This document shows positions 33,034 through 40,733 of a DNA stretch of 64,000 bases, in pieces. The notes beneath the pieces are model-generated. The model saw only the letters and a program-made list of their open reading frames with translations. It made no database searches and was not told the origin of the DNA. Source of the stretch: Pseudomonas sp. SID14000 (lineage in GTDB: Bacteria; Pseudomonadota; Gammaproteobacteria; Pseudomonadales; Pseudomonadaceae); contig NZ_NFZQ01000007.1 of the NCBI RefSeq assembly GCF_002165135.1, forward strand, positions 124,001-188,000. The letters run 5' to 3'. Position numbers and translations under genes: made by a program. Numbering within the stretch: position 1 is the stretch's first letter; each line of letters begins with the position of its first letter.

Positions 33034-33771
33034 TTAGAAGTGGGGATTCTTGAACGAATCGCTTGTATTGCGCAGCACCATGGCGACGCGGCTGGGCGAC
33101 ATGCCGACCATGCGTCGCATCATGCGGGTGAGGTGGGCCTGGTCAGCGAAGCCACCGGCCATGGCGGCGTCGCTGAGGCTGGCGTCGTGGGCGAGGGCGT
33201 GGCAGGCTCGTTCGAGCTTGCGCCAGATGATCCATTGCGACAGTGGTACGCCCATTTGGCGCGTGGCGAAAAAGCGCAGGCGCGGGCTGGACAGGCCCAC
33301 CGCGCTGGCCGCCCGCGATACCGCGCCGGTGCCGGCCCAGTCCTGGCGCAGCAGGTGCAGGGCATTGGACAGGCGCGGATCGAAGCTTTCGGGGGGGACC
33401 AGCTTGAGCTCCAGGGCCGCCACCACCTCGTGGAAGTTGGCGGCCTGGCGCACGCAATCGACGATGTCCTGGCTGACTGCTGCCTTGCCGCTGTCATCGA
33501 GCAAGGCTTTCAGCGCGCGGCCAAGCGGTGCATCCGGATAGAAGTAGAGAAAGGCAACGCGGTCTGGGTTTGGCAGTGAACGATGGTCGACGGAAGGCCC
33601 GATCAGAACCCCGGGCGCGGTGATGACCTGCTTGCCGAACTCCACCGTGATGTCGAAGCGCAGGCCGATGCACAGCTGGATGGCAACGTGGGCATGGGCT
33701 TCAGTCTGGTCGGTCTTGCCGGTGTAGCCCAGCCAGTAATCACCGAAGGTTACTGCTCCATCCCATCTCAT
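33034..33771 (-). CDS. AraC-family regulator
   Basis: The 245-residue protein has an N-terminal cupin-like sensing region (about 1-110). The C-terminal double HTH spans about 140-240 (SRAASAVGLSSPRLRFFATR, AMAGGFADQAHLTRMMRRMVG, SPSRVAMVLRN). It lies upstream of, and in the same direction as, the ten-gene operon, so it is the likely pathway regulator. The inducer is unknown. It ends 61 bases before a strong terminator. Confidence 0.85.
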   Translation of the reverse strand: MRWDGAVTFGDYWLGYTGKTDQTEAHAHVAIQLCIGLRFDITVEFGKQVITAPGVLIGPSVDHRSLPNPDRVAFLYFYPDAPLGRALKALLDDSGKAAVSQDIVDCVRQAANFHEVVAALELKLVPPESFDPRLSNALHLLRQDWAGTGAVSRAASAVGLSSPRLRFFATRQMGVPLSQWIIWRKLERACHALAHDASLSDAAMAGGFADQAHLTRMMRRMVGMSPSRVAMVLRNTSDSFKNPHF

Positions 33772-34040
33772 TGCGCATCCCTGAAGCCTGTTCTAGATAG
33801 CCTGGCCGCATCTGAGCCCTTATCCTGAAGCGGCAGATGATAGCGTTATGGTATATCTTGGTCGATACAAAGCATAACGAATGATCTTTCGCAGAAATTA
33901 AGGCTTTTCTGCCGCGTGCAGGGCTGTGGAACTAATCCGTCTTTGCTGGCTCTTATGCCGGTAGCCATGGGTTGGGGACGCCTGATAAGCTCGCGGCTTC
34001 TACCCTGATTGCCCTTATGGCGCATGAACAAGGAAATTAC

Positions 34041-34805
34041 ATGAAACAGCATCGTTTGGCGGCTGCGGTTGCCCTGGTTGGCCTGGTACTGGCTGGCTGT
34101 GATCAACAGGCCAGCAGCCCCGAGCTGAAGACTCCGGCACAGAAAGCCTCGTACGGTATTGGTCTGAACATGGGCAAGAGCCTGGCTCAGGAAGGCATGG
34201 AAGACCTTGATTCGAAAGCGGTCGCCCTCGGCATCGAAGACGCCGTTGGCAAGAAAGAACAGCGCATCAAGGATGAAGAGCTGGTAGAGGCTTTCACCGC
34301 ATTGCAAAAACGCGCTGAGGAGCGCCTGGCCAAGGCGAGCGAAGAAGCTGCCTCCGCCGGCAAGAAGTTCCTCGAAGAAAACGCCAAGAAGCCAGGCGTG
34401 GTCACCACGGCTTCGGGCCTGCAGTACGAAGTGGTCAAGAAGGCCGACGGCCCGCAGCCCAAGCCGACCGACGTGGTCACTGTCCACTACGAAGGCAAGC
34501 TGATCGATGGCAAGGTGTTCGACAGCTCCGTCGAGCGCGGCAGCCCGATCGACCTGCCTGTCAGCGGCGTGATCCCGGGTTGGGTCGAAGGCCTGCAACT
34601 GATGCACGTTGGCGAGAAGTACAAGCTGTTCATCCCGGCTGAACTGGCCTACGGCGCACAAAGCCCAAGCCCGCTGATCCCGGCCAACTCGGTATTGGTG
34701 TTCGATCTGGAACTGATCGCCATCAAGGACCCGGCCCAGCTGCAAGGCGCCGAGCCGGAAGCCGAAGCTCCGGCCGAAGCCCCTGCTGAAGCCCCTGCCA
34801 AGTAA
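34041..34805 (+). CDS. fkpA: FKBP-type peptidyl-prolyl isomerase, lipoprotein (FkpA/Mip-like)
   Basis: The 254-residue protein has a lipoprotein signal with lipobox LVLAGC (Cys about 19). A dimerisation helix region follows (about 35-130, rich in Glu, Lys and Ala), then an FKBP domain (about 140-235: VTVHYEGKLIDGKVFDSS, GVIPGWVEGLQLM, LAYG). The tail is a repeated PAEAPAEAP segment. It assists folding in the periplasm at the outer-membrane face. AAGGAA precedes ATG 34041; upstream in-frame starts are rejected because they precede the signal peptide. Confidence 0.95.
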   Translation: MKQHRLAAAVALVGLVLAGCDQQASSPELKTPAQKASYGIGLNMGKSLAQEGMEDLDSKAVALGIEDAVGKKEQRIKDEELVEAFTALQKRAEERLAKASEEAASAGKKFLEENAKKPGVVTTASGLQYEVVKKADGPQPKPTDVVTVHYEGKLIDGKVFDSSVERGSPIDLPVSGVIPGWVEGLQLMHVGEKYKLFIPAELAYGAQSPSPLIPANSVLVFDLELIAIKDPAQLQGAEPEAEAPAEAPAEAPAK

Positions 34806-34822
34806 TACCGGCAAGCTTACGC

Positions 34823-34850
34823 AAAACGCCCCGTCCTGACGGGGCGTTTT
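34823..34850 (+). terminator. Intrinsic terminator of fkpA
   Basis: AAAACGCCCCGTC and its complement GACGGGGCGTTTT make a symmetric hairpin that could act in both directions. Confidence 0.92.
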
Positions 34851-35050
34851 CGTTTATGCCGGGTGGTTGGACGAACCTGCAACTGCTGGTACTGTCCGAG
34901 GAAATGCAGCGTGAGGAAGTAGGATGCTTCTGACGCAAATCGTTTGCGGCGTACGCACCCACGGTGTGAAACGGCTGTGTAAAAAACGCCCGATCTGACC
35001 GGGACCCTTGTCTGGCAGGCACCCGGGGTCAGAAACGTTGCCCTGTTCAC

Positions 35051-35081
35051 AAGGTTATCCACAATAAATGTGGATAACCTT
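35051..35081. promoter_or_regulatory. Palindrome of two facing DnaA boxes
   Basis: AAGGTTATCCACA (35051-35063), the loop ATAAA, and the exact complement TGTGGATAACCTT (35069-35081) form a perfect 13-bp inverted repeat holding two consensus TTATCCACA boxes. It ends 17 bases before the YkvA start codon, so it could equally be an mRNA hairpin close to the ribosome site. Confidence 0.6.
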
Positions 35082-35098
35082 TTCCTCTCGGAGGCTCC

Positions 35099-35539
35099 AT
35101 GAGCGCACCCTGGAATTTCGCCCGTTTCCTGCCCTTGGCCGAGCGCCTGCTCAGCCGTGGCCGGTTGCCGGCCTTGCTGTTCGCGGTAGCCCGCAAAGGC
35201 CCGCGCATCGGCCGGCTGCGTGAAGATGTGAAACTGCTGCAGTCGCTGTGCCTGGCCTGGTGGCGCGGCGAGTACCGCGCCATCAGCCCCAGGGCCTTGG
35301 TCACCATCGTCGCAGGCCTGCTGTATTTCGTCAGCCCCATCGACGCCATCCCCGACTGGCTGTTGGGCGTGGGCTTGCTCGATGACATCGCGGTGCTGGG
35401 CTGGGTGCTGAAGACCGTGGCTGATGAACTGGCGCGCTTCAAGGCCTGGCGCGACAGCCAGGCGCCCGAACGGCTGCGGGTGGTCGAGCGCCTGCCGGCC
35501 ACCCCCGAAGCGCTGCGCTTGGAACGCAATACGCAGTGA
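35099..35539 (+). CDS. YkvA-family (DUF1232) protein
   Basis: The 146-residue protein contains the DUF1232 core (about 60-115), with YRAISPRALVTIVAGLLYFV, SPIDAIPDWLLGVGLLDDIA and VLGWVLKTV. The domain has one or two hydrophobic segments. The function is not established. GGAGG lies directly before ATG 35099. Confidence 0.9.
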   Translation: MSAPWNFARFLPLAERLLSRGRLPALLFAVARKGPRIGRLREDVKLLQSLCLAWWRGEYRAISPRALVTIVAGLLYFVSPIDAIPDWLLGVGLLDDIAVLGWVLKTVADELARFKAWRDSQAPERLRVVERLPATPEALRLERNTQ

Positions 35540-35563
35540 AACTGGCCGCAACCGCAGCGCAAC

Positions 35564-35637
35564 TGCACAGACCCCGGAGTTGGTAATATAATTGGCATAA
35601 GGGTTATGCCTACGGATTACATGCTGTAATCCTTTTT
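35564..35637 (+). promoter_or_regulatory. Promoter with two dyads upstream of the HTH pair
   Basis: A TATAAT -10 box (35587-35592) has TGCACA 17 bases upstream. Dyad 1, GGCATAA-GGG-TTATGCC (35594-35610), covers the expected start site and fits an operator. Dyad 2, GGATTAC-ATGCT-GTAATCC (35614-35632), is followed by TTTTT and fits a weak terminator or attenuator. The AT-rich composition contrasts with the flanks. Autoregulation by the HTH protein downstream is inference. Confidence 0.65.
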
Positions 35638-35650
35638 AAAGGGGTTTGTA

Positions 35651-35989
35651 ATGGGTATTCAGGTCATCAGCCGGGACGGTCAACCCGAGTACGCCGTCGT
35701 TCCCTGGGAACAATACCAGGCACTGCTCAAGGCCGCAGGGCAGGCATCTGCCGAGGTGGTTGTCAGTGAAGCAGGCAATGCCGCTGCCAGTGCACCATTG
35801 CCAGCGTTCGACGAAGTTGCGCAGATTCGCCAGGCCAAGGGCATTGCTCCTGAGCAACTGGCGCGCAATGTCGGCGTTAGCCCGGCGTACCTGGCCATGA
35901 TCGAATCAGGCGAACGCCAGCCGGACGCGGCCATCCGCCGTGCCCTGGCCTGGCATCTGGGGGTGGCTGGCTGGAGCGAGCCATCATGA
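35651..35989 (+). CDS. XRE-type HTH protein with YefM-like N-terminus
   Basis: The 112-residue protein has an N-terminal stretch of antitoxin (Phd/YefM) flavour (EYAVVPWEQYQALLKA). A low-complexity Ala-rich linker and a C-terminal XRE HTH (about 58-108: IAPEQLARNVGVSPAYLAMI ... ERQPDAAIRRAL) follow. An antitoxin-like repressor is possible, but the downstream protein does not look like a known toxin. ATG 35651 has AAAGGGG upstream. Confidence 0.75.
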   Translation: MGIQVISRDGQPEYAVVPWEQYQALLKAAGQASAEVVVSEAGNAAASAPLPAFDEVAQIRQAKGIAPEQLARNVGVSPAYLAMIESGERQPDAAIRRALAWHLGVAGWSEPS

Positions 35990-36354
35990 GCCAGGTCAGG
36001 ATCAGCCGTCAGCACTGGGATAACCTGCTGGGCGAGCTTGACCTGGCCCGTCGTCAACGTCACTTGCTGACGTACCGAGCGCTGATCGAGCGCTTGCAAT
36101 TACCCAGCCCGGCCATGCAAACGCTGACCGCCGCGCTGGAGTATCTGGCGGTGCTGGATGCCCGCGCCGAGCAACCATTGCGCAGCTCGCTGGTGATCAG
36201 CCAGGGTGCCAGCCGTTTGCCGCGTACCGGCTTCTTCGAGTGCGTGGAGCGCCTGGGGCGTTTCTCCGGGCCGGTCGATGGCATGGAGGCGGCGTCGTGG
36301 CATGCTTCCGAAGTCGTCCGGGTGTTTGAGTACAGCTACCCCGAATCGGCCTGA
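35986..36354 (+). CDS. Hypothetical protein coupled to the HTH gene
   Basis: The 122-residue protein is not recognised. It is helical and Leu/Arg-rich in the first half (LLGELDLARRQRHLLTYRAL). The second half has a mixed pattern ending in AASWHASEVVRVFEYSYPES. There is no signal or membrane segment. Its ATGA overlaps the HTH stop, so the two are made together; the pair could be a regulator with its partner or a toxin-antitoxin-like unit. Confidence 0.65.
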   Translation: MSQVRISRQHWDNLLGELDLARRQRHLLTYRALIERLQLPSPAMQTLTAALEYLAVLDARAEQPLRSSLVISQGASRLPRTGFFECVERLGRFSGPVDGMEAASWHASEVVRVFEYSYPESA

Positions 36355-36358
36355 TTCG

Positions 36359-36456
36359 TTGCCTATTCCGGCCTCTTCGCGGGTAAACCCGCTCCCACAG
36401 GGATAGCGCCGACCTGTGGGAGCGGGTTTACCCGCGAAGAGGCCGGAACAGGCAAA
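36359..36456. repeat. REP pair, inverted, with extended arms
   Basis: The arms reach beyond the core: TTGCCTATTCCGGCCTCTTC at the left mirrors GGCCGGAACAGGCAAAG at the right. It forms the end of the CBS-like reading frame on the minus strand. Confidence 0.9.
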
Positions 36457-36641
36457 GCATCCCTGTGGATCAGCCCGCAAGCCCTGCCATCGGCATCCAC
36501 CACCTCCAATGCCTCCAGGTGCTGATGCCGGCCAAACAACTCCAGCAACTGCCCGATCGTGGCATTGAGCCGCACCGTCGGCTGTTCTTTCAACGGCAGC
36601 CCGGGCAATCTGCAATATCGACCCTTTTCGGCGATGGTCAT
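36363..36641 (-). pseudogene. CBS-domain fragment running into a REP element
   Basis: The first 60 or so residues (TVRLNATIGQLLELFGRHQH, LEALEVVDADGRACGLIHRD) read as the start of a CBS domain. The frame then passes into REP sequence (PVPASSRVNPLPQ) and stops, so only about half a domain remains. AGGAA precedes ATG 36641, so it may still be translated. From memory P. aeruginosa has an EAL-CBS-GGDEF protein (PA3258) near this place; a remnant of such a gene is an inference. Confidence 0.6.
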
Positions 36642-36654
36642 GACGTATTCCTGA

Positions 36655-36696
36655 AAATGAAAGGGCCGGGCGTTTCCACGCCCGGCCCTTTCATTT
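36655..36696 (-). terminator. Long symmetric hairpin downstream of prc
   Basis: TGAAAGGGCCGGGCGT-TTCC-ACGCCCGGCCCTTTCA is a perfect 16-bp stem, extended by AAA/TTT on each side. It lies about 65 bases beyond the prc stop, and also just upstream of the CBS fragment. Confidence 0.8.
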
Positions 36697-36759
36697 CATG
36701 ACAGCGCGATGACTGCTTGATGACAGATCGCATTAATTTGCCATCATTGCCACGGCGCC

Positions 36760-38841
36760 TTACTTCTTGGCCACCTTGGTGCTCGCACTCAGGTAGTCGA
36801 TCAGGATGCGACCGGTTTCCGACAGGTAGGCATCGTCTTCCGGCTTGGTGTTTTCATCCTCGGCCGGCAGTGCATCCTCGTCCTCTTTCTTCAGCTCTTT
36901 CAGCGGCTCTTCACCCTTGGCCTTGCGGCGGATGTTCTCCAGCGCAAGCTGTTTGGCCTCGATGGCGTCGTGGCGTGCACGGCGGTCCTGCTCGTTGAGG
37001 CTGACCGTTTTCTCGTTCATCAGCTTCTGGGTCAGGGCCAGGCGGTCGCGGATGTAGGTGAACTCCGCGTCCTTGTCGCTGCGCGCTTCATGCTGCGCCT
37101 TGAGCTGGGCCAGGAACGGCTTGAACGGGTCGGCCGCCGGTTTGACCACAGGGCGGATGGTGTCCCATGGCATAGCCTCGGGCAGGGCGCTCTCGCCGAT
37201 TTCCTTGGTGTCGATGATCGACGGGTAGTCAATGTCCGGCAGCACGCCCTGATGCTGGGTGCTCTGCCCGGAAACCCGGTAGAACTTGGCCAGGGTCAGC
37301 TTCAACTCGCCATGATTGAGTGGCTGGATGGTCTGCACTGTGCCTTTGCCGAAGGTTTGGCCACCGATGATCAGCGCGCGGTGGTAGTCCTGCATGGCAC
37401 CGGCGAAGATTTCCGACGCCGAAGCCGACAGGCGGTTGACCAGCAGCGCCAGCGGGCCCTTGTAGAAGGCTCCGGGGTTTTCATCTTCCAGCACGTCGAC
37501 ACGGCCGTCGCTGTTGCGCACCAGTACGGTCGGGCCTTTCTCGATGAACAGGCTGGTGAGCTCGGTAGCTTCCTGCAGCGAGCCGCCACCGTTGTTGCGC
37601 AGGTCGATGACTACGCCGTCGACTTTTTCTTTCTGCAACTCGGTGAGCAGCTTTTTCACGTCACGCGTGGTGCTCTTGTACTCAGGGTCTCCGGCGCGGT
37701 AGGCCTTGAAGTCCAGGTAGAAAGCCGGGATTTCGATGATGCCCAGCTTGTAGTCACGCCCGTCCTGTTTGAGCTTGAGCACCGACTTCTTCGCTGCCTG
37801 CTCTTCAAGCTTCACCGCTTCACGGGTGATCGCCACGATCTTGCTGGTCTGGTCGCTAGGCGCGTTGCTGGCCGGGATGATCTCCAGGCGCACCACCGAG
37901 CCTTTCGGGCCGCGGATCAGCTTGACCACTTCGTCCAGGCGCCAGCCGACCACGTCGACCATTTCCTTGTTGCCCTGGGCCACACCGATGATCTTGTCGG
38001 CCGGGGCCACCTGCTTGGTCTTGGCTGCCGGGCCTGCCGGCACCAGGCGCACGATCTTCACCTGGTCGTTGTCGCTTTGCAGCACTGCGCCGATGCCTTC
38101 CAGCGACAGGCTCATGTTGATGTCGAAGTTCTCGGCGTTGTCCGGCGACAGGTAGTTGGTGTGCGGGTCGTAGGACTGGGCGAAGGTGTTGATGTAGGCC
38201 TGGAAAATGTCTTCGGCACGGGTCTGGTCCAGGCGCGCCAGCTGGTTCTTGTAGCGCTTGGTCAGGGTTTCCTGGATCTGCTTGGGTTCCTTGCCGGCGA
38301 TCTTCTGGCGCAGCACTTCATCCTTGACGCGTTTGCGCCACAGGTCGTCGAGCTCGGCCTGGTCCTTCATCCATGGGGCGTCCTTGCGGTCGATCAGCAA
38401 GGTTTCCTTGGCGTTGAAGTCGATCTTGTCCACGCCTTTGTTCAGCTCGGCCAAGGCGAAGTCCAGGCGTTGCTTGACGCGGTCCAGGTAGCGTTTGTAG
38501 ATGGTGAAGCCCGGGTCGAGGTTACCGCTCTTGAGGAAATCGTCGAATTGCGTTTTCCATTTGTCGAATTCAGCGATATCGGCGGCGGTGAAGTAGCTGC
38601 GCGCCGGGTCCAGCAGCTTGATGTAGCTGTCATAGATGATGACCGAGCGGGCGTCGTCCAGCGGCGGCTTGCTGTAGTGGTGGCGCTTGAGCAATTCCAC
38701 CACGTTGAGGCTGGCGACGATCTCGTCGCGGTCCGGCTGCAGGCTATCCCACTTGTTGGCGGCCGCCGCATTGCCGCCGAGCGTGAGGCTGCCCAGGCCG
38801 ATCATCAGCGCCAGGGCGGTGCTTGGGAGGAAATGCTTCAT
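36760..38841 (-). CDS. prc: Tail-specific periplasmic protease Prc (Tsp)
   Basis: The 693-residue protein has a signal peptide (1-24, ending AAAA). An N-terminal helical domain, a PDZ domain (about 235-320) and the S41 protease domain follow. The catalytic dyad is expected at Ser474 (middle Ser of SASASEIFAGAM) and Lys499 (TFGKGTVQ), spaced by 25 as in E. coli Prc. It degrades proteins with hydrophobic C-termini, in pseudomonads including MucA variants. ATG 38841 fits the signal peptide; an ATG at 38874 would add eleven residues. Confidence 0.95.
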   Translation of the reverse strand: MKHFLPSTALALMIGLGSLTLGGNAAAANKWDSLQPDRDEIVASLNVVELLKRHHYSKPPLDDARSVIIYDSYIKLLDPARSYFTAADIAEFDKWKTQFDDFLKSGNLDPGFTIYKRYLDRVKQRLDFALAELNKGVDKIDFNAKETLLIDRKDAPWMKDQAELDDLWRKRVKDEVLRQKIAGKEPKQIQETLTKRYKNQLARLDQTRAEDIFQAYINTFAQSYDPHTNYLSPDNAENFDINMSLSLEGIGAVLQSDNDQVKIVRLVPAGPAAKTKQVAPADKIIGVAQGNKEMVDVVGWRLDEVVKLIRGPKGSVVRLEIIPASNAPSDQTSKIVAITREAVKLEEQAAKKSVLKLKQDGRDYKLGIIEIPAFYLDFKAYRAGDPEYKSTTRDVKKLLTELQKEKVDGVVIDLRNNGGGSLQEATELTSLFIEKGPTVLVRNSDGRVDVLEDENPGAFYKGPLALLVNRLSASASEIFAGAMQDYHRALIIGGQTFGKGTVQTIQPLNHGELKLTLAKFYRVSGQSTQHQGVLPDIDYPSIIDTKEIGESALPEAMPWDTIRPVVKPAADPFKPFLAQLKAQHEARSDKDAEFTYIRDRLALTQKLMNEKTVSLNEQDRRARHDAIEAKQLALENIRRKAKGEEPLKELKKEDEDALPAEDENTKPEDDAYLSETGRILIDYLSASTKVAKK

Positions 38842-38985
38842 GCTGATTCGACGTGGAGACAATTGATCACGCATAGTAGGCCGTCTTTTCTGTTCACCGG
38901 TTGCAAAAAACCGGATGCATACTGCAAAAAGCCTGGGGACTTGGCGTTCCCAGGCTCGGTCATATGATTCAACTATGGAGGCACT

Positions 38986-39948
38986 GTGAAGGCATTGCAA
39001 GGCGTTGACGGACATGTGGCCTGGGTCGAGGCCGAACGCCCGACCTGCGACGCGGGCCAAGTGCGCATTCGCGTGGCTGCTGCGGGGCTGAACCGCGCCG
39101 ATCTGCTGCAGATGAAAGGTTTGTATCCGCCACCGCCAGGCGCCAGCCCGTACATGGGCCTGGAGTGTTCCGGCGTGATCGAAGAAGTGGGCGCCGGTGC
39201 CGACTGGCGCGTGGGTGACCGTGTTTGCGCGCTGCTGGCCAGCGGCGCCATGGCCGAGGAGGTGGTGGTGGATGCCCGCCACGTGCTGCCTGTGCCCGAA
39301 GGCCTGAGCCTGCACGAGGCGGCGGGGTTGCCGGAAGTGTATGCCACTGCCTGGCTGAACATCTTCCAGCTGGGTGGCGTGAAAGCTGGCGAGAAGGTGC
39401 TGGTGCACGCTGGCGCCAGCGGCGTTGGCTCGGCCGCGATCCAGCTGTGCAAGGCGTTCGGCAGCCCGGTGTGGGTCAGCGTCGGTTCGCAGGACCGCTT
39501 GGCCTACTGCGAGGCGTTGGGCGCTGCCGGTGGCGTGGTACGTAACGAGAACCTGGAGGCGCTGGAAGGTTTCGGCCCGTTCGATGTGATTCTCGACCCG
39601 GTGGGCGCCAGCTATGGCGAACTCAACCTCAAGCTGCTGGCGCGTGACGGGCGCTGGGTGATCATCGGCCTGATGGGCGGGCGCAAGTTCGAGCTGGACC
39701 TGGCACAGGTACTGGGCAAGCGCCTGGAGATTACCGGCTCCACGCTGCGCAACCGCGATGACGGCTTCAAGGCCGAGTTGCTGCGCGATTTGCAGCAGCA
39801 GGTGTGGCCGCTGTTTACCGAAGGGCGCTTGTCGCCGCAGCTGGTGGATACCTACCCGGTGGAGTTTGCCCAGGCGGCATATGCCGAGCTTGAGACCAAC
39901 CAGGTGTCTGGCAAGCTGGTGATGGTGATCGACCCAGGCCTGGCTTGA
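38986..39948 (+). CDS. NAD(P)H quinone oxidoreductase (MDR superfamily, PIG3-like)
   Basis: The 320-residue protein is a zinc-free medium-chain dehydrogenase. It has GLNRADLLQMKGLYPPPPG, MGLECSGVIEEVG and the coenzyme site HAGASGVGSAAIQLCKAFG. It reduces quinones or similar carbonyl compounds with NADPH. It starts with GTG 38986 behind a GGAGG. It is divergent from prc across a 144-base spacer. Confidence 0.9.
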   Translation: MKALQGVDGHVAWVEAERPTCDAGQVRIRVAAAGLNRADLLQMKGLYPPPPGASPYMGLECSGVIEEVGAGADWRVGDRVCALLASGAMAEEVVVDARHVLPVPEGLSLHEAAGLPEVYATAWLNIFQLGGVKAGEKVLVHAGASGVGSAAIQLCKAFGSPVWVSVGSQDRLAYCEALGAAGGVVRNENLEALEGFGPFDVILDPVGASYGELNLKLLARDGRWVIIGLMGGRKFELDLAQVLGKRLEITGSTLRNRDDGFKAELLRDLQQQVWPLFTEGRLSPQLVDTYPVEFAQAAYAELETNQVSGKLVMVIDPGLA

Positions 39949-39956
39949 GATTGCCG

Positions 39957-40060
39957 GGGCTGCTTTGCAGCCCATCGCGACACAAGGCCGCTCCTACAAG
40001 GTAATGCGATCTCCTGTAGGAGCGGCCTTGTGTCGCGAAAGGGGCGCAAAGCGCCCCTAT
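39957..40060. repeat. Inverted repeat of a second REP class (CGACACAAGGCCGCTCC type)
   Basis: TCGCGACACAAGGCCGCTCC faces GGAGCGGCCTTGTGTCGCGA. It is flanked by further arms GGGGCTGCTTTGCAGCCC and GGGGCGCAAAGCGCCCC. The core differs from the main REP class. It sits between two convergent genes and may serve as their terminator. Confidence 0.8.
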
Positions 40061-40065
40061 GGCCC

Positions 40066-40719
40066 TCAAGTCCAGCTCAGGATCGGCCACTTGTTGATCT
40101 CGGCATGCTCCCGCAACACCGCATCGGGGTTCACCACATGCGGATGATCCACCTTCAACAACAACGGCAAATCGTTCCGCGAATCGGAATAGAAACTCGC
40201 CCCCTCCAGGTTCTCCTGCTCCTGGTCCAGCCATTCCAGCAACCGCGTGATCTTCCCTTCGCGATAGGTCAGTACCCCATGGGTCTTGCCGGTATACACC
40301 CCGTTCACCGCCTCCAGCTCGATTGCCAGGTATTCGTCCACCCCCAGCCGCTCCGCAATCGGCCCGACCAGGTGGGTACCAGACGCGGAAATGATCAGGA
40401 TACGGTCCCCACGCTTGCGGTGTTCGGCAATGCAGCGGCAGGCGTCGCCGTAGATGATCGGCTCGATCACCTCTTCGACCCACGGCTTCACCAGGTGCTC
40501 GACCTCTTCCAGGGTACGCCCTGCAATCGGCTCCAGGCTGAAGGCCATGTACTCCTCCATGTGCAGGTGGCCCCTGCCGTAGGCTTCCATCAGTTCATGG
40601 TCGCGGCGCAGGAACGCCTTGCCGTCGACCCAGCCCAGCCGGGCCATCTGCTCGCTCCACAGTGACGCGCAGTCGCCGTGGATCAGGGTTTCGTCCAGAT
40701 CGAAAATTGCCAGTGCCAT
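40066..40719 (-). CDS. HAD-IB family phosphatase (SerB-like)
   Basis: The 217-residue protein has HAD motif I DLDETL (Asp7, Asp9), motif II SASGT (about 111), a Lys in the GKITRLLEWL stretch and motif IV SDSRNDLPLL. This is the phosphoserine-phosphatase-like HAD-IB layout with a helical cap. It lies 14 bases after the ABC ATPase gene in the same direction, so it may dephosphorylate a compound handled by that transporter. Confidence 0.85.
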   Translation of the reverse strand: MALAIFDLDETLIHGDCASLWSEQMARLGWVDGKAFLRRDHELMEAYGRGHLHMEEYMAFSLEPIAGRTLEEVEHLVKPWVEEVIEPIIYGDACRCIAEHRKRGDRILIISASGTHLVGPIAERLGVDEYLAIELEAVNGVYTGKTHGVLTYREGKITRLLEWLDQEQENLEGASFYSDSRNDLPLLLKVDHPHVVNPDAVLREHAEINKWPILSWT

Positions 40720-40733
40720 GGTGTTGATTCTCC

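Noticed and set aside
35651..36354. The HTH pair as a firm toxin-antitoxin system
   Set aside because: The second protein shows no toxin motif that I recognise, so the idea is kept only as a finding.
36760..39975. A 1071-residue frame that appears to extend prc upstream
   Set aside because: The added part is the antisense of the quinone oxidoreductase gene, and the prc signal peptide starts at 38841.
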